NCBI GenBank assembly: GCA_051649605.1
Contig: JBOFHK010000016.1
Location: forward strand, 1 to 50,176
DNA: 50,176 nt
Direction: 5' to 3'
DNA from: Brevinema_A sp051649605
Lineage (GTDB): Bacteria; Spirochaetota; Brevinematia; Brevinematales; Brevinemataceae
Shown: positions 24,387 to 32,662 of the stretch, piece after piece
Numbering within the stretch: position 1 is the stretch's first letter
Layout: every line of letters begins with the position of its first letter
Made by a program: the position numbers and the translations under genes
The notes under the pieces: generated by a model
What the model was told of the DNA's origin: nothing
Seen by the model: only the letters and a program-made list of their open reading frames with translations
The model's database searches: none

Positions 24387-25658
24387 ATGGCAACAGTTTT
24401 ATTTATATCATTTTTAATTTTATTACTATTGGGAGTTCCTGTTGCTTTTTCCTTGGGTCTGGCTTGTCTTATTTTCTTCCTTCTGGAAGGGATACCTATT
24501 ATTGCTTTTGCTCAAAAGATGTATAGCGGATTAGATTCTTTCACCTTACTTTGTATTCCTGGATTTATTTTAGCGGGTAATCTAATGAATGGGGGAGGGA
24601 TCACCGCTAAGATCATTGGGTTTGCAAAATCTTTGGTTGGGCATATTAGAGGAGGACTAGGAATGGCTAATATTGTTTCTTCGATGGTGTTTGCGGGTAT
24701 CTCTGGTACAGCTCTTGCCGATGTAGCAAGTATTGGGGCAGTGATGATTCCCACGATGAAAAAAGAAGGCTATAAAGCCCATACTGCAGTTGCTATATCA
24801 GTTTCTTCCTCTCTCGTTGGTCCTATTATTCCTCCTAGTGTTCCGATGATTATTGTAGGAACATTGACAGGACTTTCTGTTGGTAAATTATTTATTGCAG
24901 GTATTGTTCCTGGGTTATTATTAGGGCTTGGAATGATGTTTATTGTATATTTTATTGCACGAAAATATCAATACCCCACTTGTGAAAAAACAACACTGAA
25001 ACAAAAATTTTCTGCTTTATTAGAAGGAAGCTGGGCTTTGATGATGGTTGTGATTATTCTTTTTGGGATTTTAGGAGGATTTTTTACACCGACAGAAGCC
25101 TCTATTATTTCTGTGATTTATGCTCTTCTTGTTGGATTTTTTGTTTATAAAGAACTTACCGTTTCAAACTGTTTAGCAATTATTATGAATTCTATAAAAA
25201 CGACATCAGGAATTATGTTATTAGTGGGATTTGCTAATGTTTTTGCTTGGATTCTTGCTTCAGAACAAATCCCTCAGCAAATTGCAAATACGCTCTTAGG
25301 GATTACCACTAATAAAGTTATTATTCTATTACTGGTAAACCTTGTGCTGATAATTGCTGGTATGTTCTTAGAAACGCTTTCTGCATTGTTAATTCTTGTG
25401 CCTGTACTCTTAAAAATTGTTGTTGCTGTTGGAGTCGACCCCCTGCAATTTGGTATTATGGCTGTATTAAACCTAGTAATTGGCTTAACGACCCCGCCTG
25501 TGGGTGTTTGTCTCTTTGTGGGGTCATCGATTGGAAAAATCCGTCTTAGTGAATCCTTAAAAGGGATGTATCCATTTTTTATTTGGATGCTTATTGTTCT
25601 CTTGCTAACAAGCTATGTGCCTGCAATAACAACTTGGCTTCCGCAAGTATTTGAATAG
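24387..25658 (+). CDS. dctM: TRAP transporter large permease DctM
   Basis: 423 residues with about twelve membrane helices, the normal DctM size. Conserved stretches include LLGVPVAFSLGLA, FVFAGISGTALADVASIGAVMIPTMKKEGY and VGPIIPPSVPMIIVGTLTG, and NLVIGLTTPPVGVCLFVGSSIG near residue 365-386. It is the sodium-coupled channel of the transporter. An AGGGG ribosome site precedes the ATG. A 233-bp gap without a clear gene follows before uxuA. Confidence 0.94.
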   Translation: MATVLFISFLILLLLGVPVAFSLGLACLIFFLLEGIPIIAFAQKMYSGLDSFTLLCIPGFILAGNLMNGGGITAKIIGFAKSLVGHIRGGLGMANIVSSMVFAGISGTALADVASIGAVMIPTMKKEGYKAHTAVAISVSSSLVGPIIPPSVPMIIVGTLTGLSVGKLFIAGIVPGLLLGLGMMFIVYFIARKYQYPTCEKTTLKQKFSALLEGSWALMMVVIILFGILGGFFTPTEASIISVIYALLVGFFVYKELTVSNCLAIIMNSIKTTSGIMLLVGFANVFAWILASEQIPQQIANTLLGITTNKVIILLLVNLVLIIAGMFLETLSALLILVPVLLKIVVAVGVDPLQFGIMAVLNLVIGLTTPPVGVCLFVGSSIGKIRLSESLKGMYPFFIWMLIVLLLTSYVPAITTWLPQVFE

Positions 25659-25891
25659 GCGATTTCTTTTAAATAATGATATTATAGAAGAGAGGTTTTC
25701 CTAAATCTTCCTTTATATGCTTACTTTTGAATAGAGATTGGTAGATGTTTGAAGAAATCAACAAGAATAGGATACTTTAAATTACTAACGATAGAAATTT
25801 TATGATTCCACAGACTAAAGTACTTCTATCATTGATAAGATGCCATAAGTAAGAAAGCTATCGGTAAAATCATAAAAATTGGAGTGAATAA
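25659..25891. other. Gap between dctM and uxuA
   Basis: 233 bp without an open frame of note. GATAGAA and TTCTATC occur as an inverted pair about 25 bp apart, but there is no T-run or clear -35/-10 pair. UxuA translation relies on a GGAG 7 nt before its ATG. I see no RNA gene here. Confidence 0.4.
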
Positions 25892-26953
25892 ATGAAGATG
25901 TCCTTTCGTTGGTTTGGAGAAAATAACGACAGTGTGTCCTTAGAACAGATTCGTCAAATTCCCCAAACAAATAATATTGTGTGGTCCTTACATCATAAAA
26001 TTGCTGGGGATGTTTGGACTAGAGAAGAGATACAAAAAGAAGCCAATTTTATTAAGTCTTATGGCTTTGAGATTGATGTGGTAGAAAGTGTCAATATTCA
26101 CGAAGATATTAAACTTGGGATACCATCCCGCAATAAATATATAGAAATTTATCAAGATACCATTAAAAAATTATCAGAAGTAGGTGTAAAAGTCATTTGT
26201 TATAACTTTATGCCTGTTTTTGATTGGATGCGTAGTGATTTGGCGATGTGCCTTACCGATGGTTCTAAGGTATTAGCCTATGATGCAGCGATCATCGAAT
26301 CAAGAACTTTTGAACAAACGCTTAAGGCTTTCTCAGAAGGATCGTTGGGTTATACTCTTCCAGGATGGGAACCGGAACGTCTTGCTTTACTTTCCCAAAT
26401 ACTGGAAGCTTATCAAGGGGTAAGTGAAGAACAATTATGGCTCAATTTAGAATATTTTTTAAAAGCTATTATTCCTTTTGCCAAAGAATGCGGTATAAAA
26501 ATGGCGATCCATCCCGATGATCCTCCTTGGTCTATTTTTGGATTACCTCGTATTGTGAATAGAGTAGAGCATCTTCGTAAAATTTTATCGTTGGTGGATG
26601 ATCCTCACAATGGTTTAACTTTTTGTACTGGTTCTTTAGGCTCCACGGAAATAAATGATCTTCCTGTGATGTTAGAAGAATTCCTAGATCGATCTCCTTT
26701 TATGCATATCCGTAATGTCAAAAGAGAATCCACTCTCTTTTATGAGACCTCACACCGTACCCAAGATGGCTCTGTGGATATTACTTCGATTGTTGAAATA
26801 TTACAAAAGAATAACTATCAAGGCTATGTACGCCCTGATCATGGAAGAATGCTTTGGAATGAAGAAGCACGCCCTGGATACGGTCTCTATGATCGAGCCT
26901 TGGGTATTATGTATTTATGGGGCTTATGGGATGCCTTTTCTCAAAAAGACTAA
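25892..26953 (+). CDS. uxuA: Mannonate dehydratase
   Basis: 353 residues, typical UxuA length. MKMSFRWFGENNDSVSLEQIRQIP and VWSLHHKIAGDVWTREEI at the N-terminus, MAIHPDDPPWSIFGLPRIV near residue 206-224, and YVRPDHGRMLW near 311-321 are family motifs; the conserved His and Cys (LTFCTGSLG) bind the metal. The enzyme removes water from D-mannonate to give 2-keto-3-deoxygluconate. UxuB follows after 9 bp. Uronate isomerase and the KDG kinase and aldolase are not in the window and must be elsewhere if the pathway is complete. Confidence 0.95.
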   Translation: MKMSFRWFGENNDSVSLEQIRQIPQTNNIVWSLHHKIAGDVWTREEIQKEANFIKSYGFEIDVVESVNIHEDIKLGIPSRNKYIEIYQDTIKKLSEVGVKVICYNFMPVFDWMRSDLAMCLTDGSKVLAYDAAIIESRTFEQTLKAFSEGSLGYTLPGWEPERLALLSQILEAYQGVSEEQLWLNLEYFLKAIIPFAKECGIKMAIHPDDPPWSIFGLPRIVNRVEHLRKILSLVDDPHNGLTFCTGSLGSTEINDLPVMLEEFLDRSPFMHIRNVKRESTLFYETSHRTQDGSVDITSIVEILQKNNYQGYVRPDHGRMLWNEEARPGYGLYDRALGIMYLWGLWDAFSQKD

Positions 26954-26962
26954 GAGGAATAT

Positions 26963-28552
26963 ATGAAATTATCATTGGAAACACTACAGGATAAGCAATG
27001 GTGGCATTCAAAAGACTATATCACCCCTAAGTTTAATATTAAAGAGGTGGTAGAATATACCTCAAAAAATCCGACTTGGCTTCATTTTGGGGCGGGTAAT
27101 ATTTTTAGGATTTTTCCTGCATTGATCCAACAAAAACTCTTAAATCAGGGATTGTCTAAGACAGGAATTATTGTTTGTGAGACTTTCGATGAGCAAATTA
27201 TTTCTAAAGCGTACAAACCTTATGATAATTTAGGGATCGGGGTAACTTTAAAAAGTTCTGGTACGATTCGAAAAGAGATTATTACGTCGATTACGGAAAC
27301 ATTAACCAAACGAGATTTTGATAGACTACTAGATATTGCAATAGCTCCCTCTCTACAAATGATTAGTTTTACAATCACCGAAAAAGGCTATGCACTCAAA
27401 AATATGAACGGAGAGTACTTCCCTGATGTCCAAGAAGATCTGAATCATTTTACACAAAAAAGCTTAATGGGATTGATTACCTATTTATGTTATTGTCGCT
27501 TTGAGAGAAATGCAGCACCGTTAACATTGGTAAGTATGGATAATTGTAGCCATAATGGTACAGTATTAAAAGATGCTCTGATGCAATTTGTCGATGCTTG
27601 GCTTGAAAAAGGCTTTGTAACTCAACAATTTAGAGATTACATGCTGAATAAAGAATTAATTTACTTTCCTTGGACAATGATTGATAAAATCACTCCGAGA
27701 CCAAGCGAACAAATTGCTGAAATGCTAAAAAATGATGGCTTAGAAGGGACAGAAGTTATTATTACCGATAAAAATTCTTATATATCGGTCTTTGTTAATG
27801 CTGAAGAGACAGAGTACCTCGCCATAGAAGATAAATTCCCCAATGGGCGTCCCCCTTTTGAAGAAGTAGGGATACTCTTTGGGGATCGAAAAGTTGTTGA
27901 TAAGATAGAAAAAATGAAGGTTTGTACTTGTCTCAATCCCTTACACACCGCTTTAGCAATTTATGGTAACCTCTTAAATTATACGCTTATTTCTGAAGAA
28001 ATTAAAGATGCTAATCTTAGACAATTGATTATGTATGTTGGCTATCGTGAGGGACTCCCTGTAGTTGTAGATCCTCAAGTGATTAATCCTAAAGAATTTA
28101 TTGATACAGTGATTAATGTTCGATTACCAAACCCTTATATGCCCGATTCTCCCAAACGTATTGCCAGTGATACTTCGCAAAAATTAGCGATTCGTTTTGG
28201 GGAAACAATTAAGGCTTATCTCATTGATCCTTCAAAAGATGTACGAGACCTACAGTTTATTCCTCTTGTTTTAGCAGGTTGGTTACGATATCTTATGGGA
28301 GTTGATGACGAAGGAAATATTTTTGAGCTGAGTTCTGATCCACGATTGGAAGAATTAACACAATATGTTTCAGAGATAAAACTGGGCGATACTGAGGTGT
28401 CCAGTAACATTAGTACAATTCTTTCTGATCAAACGATTTTTGCTGTGGATTTATATGAAGTAGGACTCGCACCATTGGTGGAAGAGTATTTTTTACAATT
28501 AATTGCCGGGAAAGGAGCTGTTCGTAAAACATTACAGAAGTACTGTTCATAG
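26963..28552 (+). CDS. uxuB: Fructuronate reductase / D-mannonate oxidoreductase
   Basis: 529 residues of the mannitol-dehydrogenase family. WLHFGAGNIFRIFPALIQQKLL near residue 31-52 is the NAD-binding loop, and CLNPLHTALAIYG near 322-334 carries the typical NxxH active-site element; the polyol-dehydrogenase lysine region is expected just before it. UxuB converts D-fructuronate to D-mannonate, the substrate of UxuA next door, so the pair performs two steps in a row. AGAGGA precedes the ATG. Mannitol-type relatives act on other polyols, but the linkage to uxuA settles the assignment. Confidence 0.92.
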   Translation: MKLSLETLQDKQWWHSKDYITPKFNIKEVVEYTSKNPTWLHFGAGNIFRIFPALIQQKLLNQGLSKTGIIVCETFDEQIISKAYKPYDNLGIGVTLKSSGTIRKEIITSITETLTKRDFDRLLDIAIAPSLQMISFTITEKGYALKNMNGEYFPDVQEDLNHFTQKSLMGLITYLCYCRFERNAAPLTLVSMDNCSHNGTVLKDALMQFVDAWLEKGFVTQQFRDYMLNKELIYFPWTMIDKITPRPSEQIAEMLKNDGLEGTEVIITDKNSYISVFVNAEETEYLAIEDKFPNGRPPFEEVGILFGDRKVVDKIEKMKVCTCLNPLHTALAIYGNLLNYTLISEEIKDANLRQLIMYVGYREGLPVVVDPQVINPKEFIDTVINVRLPNPYMPDSPKRIASDTSQKLAIRFGETIKAYLIDPSKDVRDLQFIPLVLAGWLRYLMGVDDEGNIFELSSDPRLEELTQYVSEIKLGDTEVSSNISTILSDQTIFAVDLYEVGLAPLVEEYFLQLIAGKGAVRKTLQKYCS

Positions 28553-28591
28553 CTTATTAAGAACATATAGTATAGGCTTACACGATAGGTA

Positions 28592-28608
28592 TGTGATGAG
28601 AAATCACA
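28592..28608. repeat. TGTGAT-GAGAA-ATCACA inverted repeat
   Basis: A perfect 6-bp inverted repeat with 5-bp spacer between uxuB and the 178-residue orphan gene. It resembles a CRP/FNR-like half-site pair, but its spacing is one base longer than the classic CRP site. No T-run follows, so it is not a terminator. It could regulate the orphan gene. Confidence 0.35.
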
Positions 28609-28639
28609 CTAATACTAGAATATTTTTTATGGAGATATA

Positions 28640-29176
28640 ATGGATTTGTCTACTAATCTGGTTACATTCTTAGGAGTGGGAGCAACATTTGCTAGTGCTA
28701 TAGCTATGTTTTGTACGGTGTGTAAAATGTCAGAGCAAAATAAATTATCTGCCGAATCTACGCAAGAAATAAAAAATCAATCAATATTTGCTCAATTTTT
28801 TGAATACGAAAAATCTTATAATATTGTGTTATTTAAGATACTAGATCTAAGAAAGAATAGTACACTAACTGAGAATGAGAAACTAGAGCTAATCAATTGT
28901 TATTTTCAAATCCTTACTTATTGTAATTCTGTATGTCGATTATATTTTCTTCATAAAGAGAATTCAACTATTGTAGATTTTTTTGAAGGTATTTTTCTGG
29001 AAAAAATAACGATTTTTATGATAATACCTAGATATAAATATGACGATCAATCAGAATACCAATTTTTAAAAGACAATACAAGGTTTTATGAAGCTAAAGC
29101 ATTAGATGCGTATTATAGAGAGAACAAAGTTAAAATCTGTGCAACTAGGTGTCACTTGGTTGCACGAATTACTTAA
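28640..29176 (+). CDS. Hypothetical protein with one N-terminal membrane helix
   Basis: 178 residues that I do not recognise. The N-terminal 30 residues form a membrane helix (NLVTFLGVGATFASAIAMFCTVC), followed by a mostly helical, charged domain with several Cys (ITYCNSVCRLYF). The layout, a membrane anchor followed by a helical cytoplasmic part, resembles small membrane proteins of the DUF4760 kind, but I cannot prove this. GGAG precedes the ATG by 6 nt. It lies 87 bp after uxuB and is convergent with a tRNA cluster, so it may be an independent, possibly acquired gene. Confidence 0.6.
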   Translation: MDLSTNLVTFLGVGATFASAIAMFCTVCKMSEQNKLSAESTQEIKNQSIFAQFFEYEKSYNIVLFKILDLRKNSTLTENEKLELINCYFQILTYCNSVCRLYFLHKENSTIVDFFEGIFLEKITIFMIIPRYKYDDQSEYQFLKDNTRFYEAKALDAYYRENKVKICATRCHLVARIT

Positions 29177-29211
29177 TACAATAAATAGGATGATTTTTGG
29201 AAAGAAGATAA

Positions 29212-29242
29212 AAAAAGTACTACTTTAGAAGTAGTACTTTTT
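29212..29242. terminator. Bidirectional terminator between the orphan gene and the tRNA cluster
   Basis: Arms 29212-29225 and 29229-29242 are perfect complements (14 bp) around a 3-nt loop, with A-runs and T-runs on the outside. It serves the plus-strand orphan gene and the minus-strand tRNA transcript. Confidence 0.85.
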
Positions 29243-29265
29243 GTAACTCGCTCATAATGAGCTAT

Positions 29266-29340
29266 CGGAGGAGACGGGACTTGAACCCGCGGCTTTCGGC
29301 GTGACAGGCCGATACTCTAACCAAACTGAGTTACACCTCC
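29266..29340 (-). tRNA. tRNA-Asp (GTC)
   Basis: 75 nt form a full cloverleaf. The D-stem is ACTC/GAGT, the anticodon stem TCGGC/GCCGA with loop CTGTCAC (anticodon GTC), and the T-loop is TTCAAGT. The discriminator is G, as expected for tRNA-Asp. The acceptor has one T-T mismatch at the sixth pair. The CCA end is not encoded. Confidence 0.93.
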
Positions 29341-29364
29341 ACACTGTTGTGTAATTTATAAGAT

Positions 29365-29437
29365 TGACGGGAGAGGGACTTGAACCCCCGACCAAAAGAT
29401 TATGATTCTTCTGCTCTACCAACTGAGCTATCCCGCC
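29365..29437 (-). tRNA. tRNA-Met or tRNA-Ile2 (CAT anticodon)
   Basis: 73 nt with acceptor GGCGGGA/TCCCGTC, D-stem GCTC/GAGC and anticodon loop ATCATAA. The CAT anticodon fits elongator tRNA-Met or the AUA-reading tRNA-Ile2 modified by TilS. The part after the anticodon (TTTTGGTCGGGGGTTCAAGTCC) resembles E. coli ileX more than its metT. The identity cannot be settled here. A32 replaces the usual pyrimidine. No CCA is encoded. Confidence 0.85.
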
Positions 29438-29461
29438 TAGTAAGGCTTGAGCCCAAAGGAT

Positions 29462-29533
<72 letters not shown>

Positions 29534-29545
29534 ACGTGTATAATT

Positions 29546-29574
29546 ATTATATATTATTTTGTGGCTTCTGTCAA
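29546..29574 (-). promoter_or_regulatory. Consensus promoter of the tRNA cluster
   Basis: On the minus strand TTGACA (29574-29569) and TATAAT (29551-29546) are 17 bp apart: a perfect sigma-70-type promoter. Transcription would start only about 6 nt before tRNA-fMet. Confidence 0.9.
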
Positions 29575-29588
29575 GGGTATTTAAATTT

Positions 29589-30200
29589 TTATTTTTTGAC
29601 CTCTTTTGATTCCTTCTTAAAAAAGGAAAAAAACTTACTTTTTTTAGGATCATCTGTTGGTATGACCTCTCTTTGTATGTCCTGTTGAAATTTAATTTCT
29701 TTTTTAAAGTTTTTTCTAATTTTTTGTAAATTGTCTGTGATAGAGTTAGAAGGATGAGCTAATAAGATGCCACTAACATATTTAAAATAGATTAAACCAT
29801 CAGGAACAGAAACTAATTTGAGATAACGGGATTGAATTTTAGAGAAAAATACTTGGGCGAGCTGAGAAGCAAGATATTTATTGGGGTTTTCACAAATTTC
29901 TAAGCAAGTAGTATTAAGATAGTTGTAAAGATGAGTACGAGCGTTCGCTTTTTCTACTGCTCCTTGAGAATAAGTAAGGTCAGCCAATAAGAGACGATAT
30001 TCTGTGATTTGCTGTTGAATATAAAGGGAGAACGCGACATTATTAAGGTTTTTATTACCTTCTTTGAGAGAAACTAATAATTTTTGATATAATAACGCTT
30101 GGATAAGAAACAATAAGGAAAAAATAAGACTCAGTGTTGCTAAAATAATATAGCCACTGGATTCTAAACCTTGAGGGAATAGAGAATTGAGTTTGAGCAT
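29589..30200 (-). CDS. Hypothetical protein with one N-terminal membrane helix
   Basis: 203 residues that I do not recognise. One strong membrane helix (residues about 16-38, YIILATLSLIFSLLFLIQALLYQ) is followed by a mainly helical cytoplasmic part and a lysine-rich C-terminal tail (PKKSKFFSFFKKESKEVKK). It starts 13 bp after lnt and is the last gene of the bPH-lnt operon, so it may have an envelope role, but that is only association. Confidence 0.75.
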   Translation of the reverse strand: MLKLNSLFPQGLESSGYIILATLSLIFSLLFLIQALLYQKLLVSLKEGNKNLNNVAFSLYIQQQITEYRLLLADLTYSQGAVEKANARTHLYNYLNTTCLEICENPNKYLASQLAQVFFSKIQSRYLKLVSVPDGLIYFKYVSGILLAHPSNSITDNLQKIRKNFKKEIKFQQDIQREVIPTDDPKKSKFFSFFKKESKEVKK

Positions 30201-30213
30201 AATGGATCTCCAA

Positions 30214-31812
30214 TTATAAAATACGTTTTAATAATGTTGATTGTTTATCGCTTACTAATGTAGCGGTAGTTAATCCAATTCCGATGAAGAAAATTATATA
30301 TTCTATCATCCAGCCCCATAATACATACAAACTTTTATGGACAATAGGCATAGCAGGAACTTCTGTGGTATAAATACCTTCTTGATACTCTTTGATTGGG
30401 GCAATATCCATTCGTCCCATAGGATCCACCACAGCGGTAACTCCTGTATTGACTGATCGAGCAATAGATCTTCGTAATGATACGGCTGTATGAGTAGTGT
30501 TGGCGAGGTGTTGCCATAAAGGAGCTTTTGCTCCTAATTTCCAACGGTATGCCCAGCCGTCATTAGTTGCATTTACAAAATACTGGACTCCTTTATTCAC
30601 AAAGAGTCGTCCTAGGATAGCGTAGATATCTTCAAAACAGATTAATAAGGCAAATTTTAGACCATTTTTACTGGTAAAGATGGTAAAATTTTTACCAGGA
30701 GAAGCCCAAGCTGCTCCAATATTGGATAAGAGATTGTCAAACCACTCCCAGTTTTGTGAACCAGGAATCCATTCTCCAAACGGAACAATATGAATCTTAT
30801 TATACTGATTAGTTTGATAACTTTCGTTAGTATAGGTGATTAAAGTGGCACTATTATAAGAACGTTTTTGATCATCTGCAGAAAAATGAGTAATCATTAC
30901 TGGAGTGTCTAATTCTTTGGCTAATTCAATGAATTGTTTGTTATATTGATTGTTAGGATGATCGATCCCGTAAGCTTCGATACTTTCCCAAAAATAGGTG
31001 GAGAGCATGATTTCTGTTTGGAGAATTAGATCGGGCTCCAAATTGGAAACGGAACGCATCATATCGAGATACTTTTGAGATAAATTAGCCCCTTCCTGAT
31101 ACCAAGAACTGTGTCCAGGGCGATTGGGTTGAATAAGTGTAACTTTTTCTCGATGGAGTTTGGTATCAATGAGAGTTTTCCAAATTTGGGAGGCAGATAT
31201 ACCGTAAGCAAGATTGCAGAGAAAGATAAAAAGGGTAAGGTAGAATGGGATAAAAGTTTTTTTTATTCCTTGTTTTAGCGAAGAGTTGGTATTAAGAAGA
31301 ATTTCTGCGATACAAGAATTAACCATTAATACAATAAAACTAACTCCCCATGACCCTATAATATCGGCAGACTGCAAGAATATCAATTGTTTCCATAAGG
31401 CATCGGCTGGGGTATTCCAACGGAATCCGAAAAAACCAACGGAACGGAGAATTTCAAAGAGAAGCCATAGAATTGGAAAAACGATGAGCCTGATTTTGGG
31501 GAATCGCTCAGTAATATATTTGGTAAAGATCATGGCCATTGTAGTGTATAAGGCATAAATTGGAAATACAAAAAAGGCACTAATCTCGTGGAAGGCGATG
31601 AGCCAATATAAGGTACAGAGATAATATAAATAACCAAATAAAAAGCCATATTTTGCTATTTTTGTGAGAGGAAGCTTATGGATAACATAAATAAGGGGGA
31701 CATAGGAAACCCAAATAAAAGGTAGATCAAATGTCGAAAAAGATAAACTGGTCAATACGACCCAAATGAGAAAGTATAAAGAAGGATGAATTTTGTTAAG
31801 GATGGTATTCAT
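30214..31812 (-). CDS. lnt: Apolipoprotein N-acyltransferase
   Basis: 532 residues. Several N-terminal membrane helices (about 1-210) are followed by a nitrilase-like periplasmic domain. The catalytic triad is complete: E267 in LILQTEIM, K339 in YNKIHIVPFGEW and C392 in LLICFEDIY. Lnt adds the third acyl chain to lipoproteins in the inner membrane, which fits the many lipoproteins in this window, including the giant one next door. It overlaps the bPH gene by 4 bp. Confidence 0.95.
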   Translation of the reverse strand: MNTILNKIHPSLYFLIWVVLTSLSFSTFDLPFIWVSYVPLIYVIHKLPLTKIAKYGFLFGYLYYLCTLYWLIAFHEISAFFVFPIYALYTTMAMIFTKYITERFPKIRLIVFPILWLLFEILRSVGFFGFRWNTPADALWKQLIFLQSADIIGSWGVSFIVLMVNSCIAEILLNTNSSLKQGIKKTFIPFYLTLFIFLCNLAYGISASQIWKTLIDTKLHREKVTLIQPNRPGHSSWYQEGANLSQKYLDMMRSVSNLEPDLILQTEIMLSTYFWESIEAYGIDHPNNQYNKQFIELAKELDTPVMITHFSADDQKRSYNSATLITYTNESYQTNQYNKIHIVPFGEWIPGSQNWEWFDNLLSNIGAAWASPGKNFTIFTSKNGLKFALLICFEDIYAILGRLFVNKGVQYFVNATNDGWAYRWKLGAKAPLWQHLANTTHTAVSLRRSIARSVNTGVTAVVDPMGRMDIAPIKEYQEGIYTTEVPAMPIVHKSLYVLWGWMIEYIIFFIGIGLTTATLVSDKQSTLLKRIL

Positions 31813-32348
31813 GATTTTTCCTTAGAGTCGTAATATTTTTGGTAATATCCTTTATTGATTTTAGGGAATTTTATAGAAAGTAAGGCTTGTAATTGTCTCC
31901 AACATTCAAAAGAGATTTGAGAATAAGGAATAGGAAGCACTTGATAGGGAGAAAATGAAATAATGAGGGTGTTATCTGTAGTGGTAATTCCATGAATCCT
32001 TGCTAATGGGTATTTATGAGAGCCAACACTAGTTGTCCAAGTGATGGTGTCGGAAGAAAAGGAAAATTCCATTGAAGAATGAAGAAATTGTGTGTTGTCG
32101 TAAATACTGTTTAATTTCTTTAAAATTAGATGAGGAATTAAAAAAAGATATGAACACCATAAAAAAATCCACAAAAAAATTGCCGAACTAGAAATAGCGT
32201 TAGGATCATAAAATCTAATAATAACGGCACTTATGATCATTATCAATAAAATACCAGCAATAACCCTAAAAGTAGTTCTTCGGATAAGATAAGAACAGAT
32301 CTGTGAGGAGTATTCATTTTTATTTAATAAAATAGAGAGCTTGATCAT
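31809..32348 (-). CDS. Small membrane protein with bacterial PH-like domain
   Basis: 179 residues. Two membrane helices (about residues 28-48 and 52-75) are followed by a beta-rich domain with the pattern FSFSSDTITWTTSVGSHKYPLARIHGI, as in bacterial PH-like (YdbS/YcxB type) proteins. A final helix SFECWRQLQALLSIKF is also PH-like. Function unknown. It is the first gene of a three-gene operon with lnt and shares a promoter with tandem -10 boxes. The 4-bp overlap with lnt suggests coupled translation. Confidence 0.65.
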   Translation of the reverse strand: MIKLSILLNKNEYSSQICSYLIRRTTFRVIAGILLIMIISAVIIRFYDPNAISSSAIFLWIFLWCSYLFLIPHLILKKLNSIYDNTQFLHSSMEFSFSSDTITWTTSVGSHKYPLARIHGITTTDNTLIISFSPYQVLPIPYSQISFECWRQLQALLSIKFPKINKGYYQKYYDSKEKS

Positions 32349-32366
32349 AGAGTGTATCCTTCATAT

Positions 32367-32410
32367 ATTATATATTATATATTATATATGAAATCACGAT
32401 TTTATGTCAA
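32367..32410 (-). promoter_or_regulatory. Promoter with three tandem -10 boxes, upstream of the bPH-lnt operon
   Basis: On the minus strand TTGACA (32410-32405) is followed at 18 bp by TATAAT (32386-32381). The 7-bp unit ATATAAT then repeats, giving further TATAAT boxes at 32379-32374 and 32372-32367. The first box is the best spaced. The repeat could change in copy number by slippage. Confidence 0.65.
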
Positions 32411-32502
32411 TTAAAATCAGTATATTATTGATTTGTAAATTGTAAAACTTTGTTGCTTCTTGATGGGTCTAATTAATTGGTAATAAAATAGTAACTATCT
32501 AT

Positions 32503-32521
32503 AATTTTTATTATAAAAATT
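32503..32521. repeat. AT-rich palindrome upstream of the giant gene
   Basis: AATTTTTAT-T-ATAAAAATT is a perfect 9-bp inverted repeat around one base. It lies about 45 bp before the giant gene's promoter. It could be a regulator site or just AT-rich DNA. Confidence 0.3.
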
Positions 32522-32565
32522 CCGTTAATACAGAGATCTTATATAAGATTTTTACTATAAAATGC

Positions 32566-32594
32566 TTGTGTTTTTGATAAAAATATTATATAAT
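32566..32594 (+). promoter_or_regulatory. Promoter of the giant lipoprotein gene
   Basis: TTGTGT (32566-32571) and TATAAT (32589-32594) are 17 bp apart. Transcription would start near 32601, leaving a leader of about 60 nt. Confidence 0.6.
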
Positions 32595-32662
32595 GTGTTA
32601 TATCTATTCTTTTTATGAAAAATGAATTTTAAAAAATAAAAAATATGAATCTGAGGTATCTT

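Noticed and set aside
28592..28608. A true CRP site
   Set aside because: The TGTGA and TCACA halves are seven bases apart, not six, and no CRP-dependent promoter layout follows.
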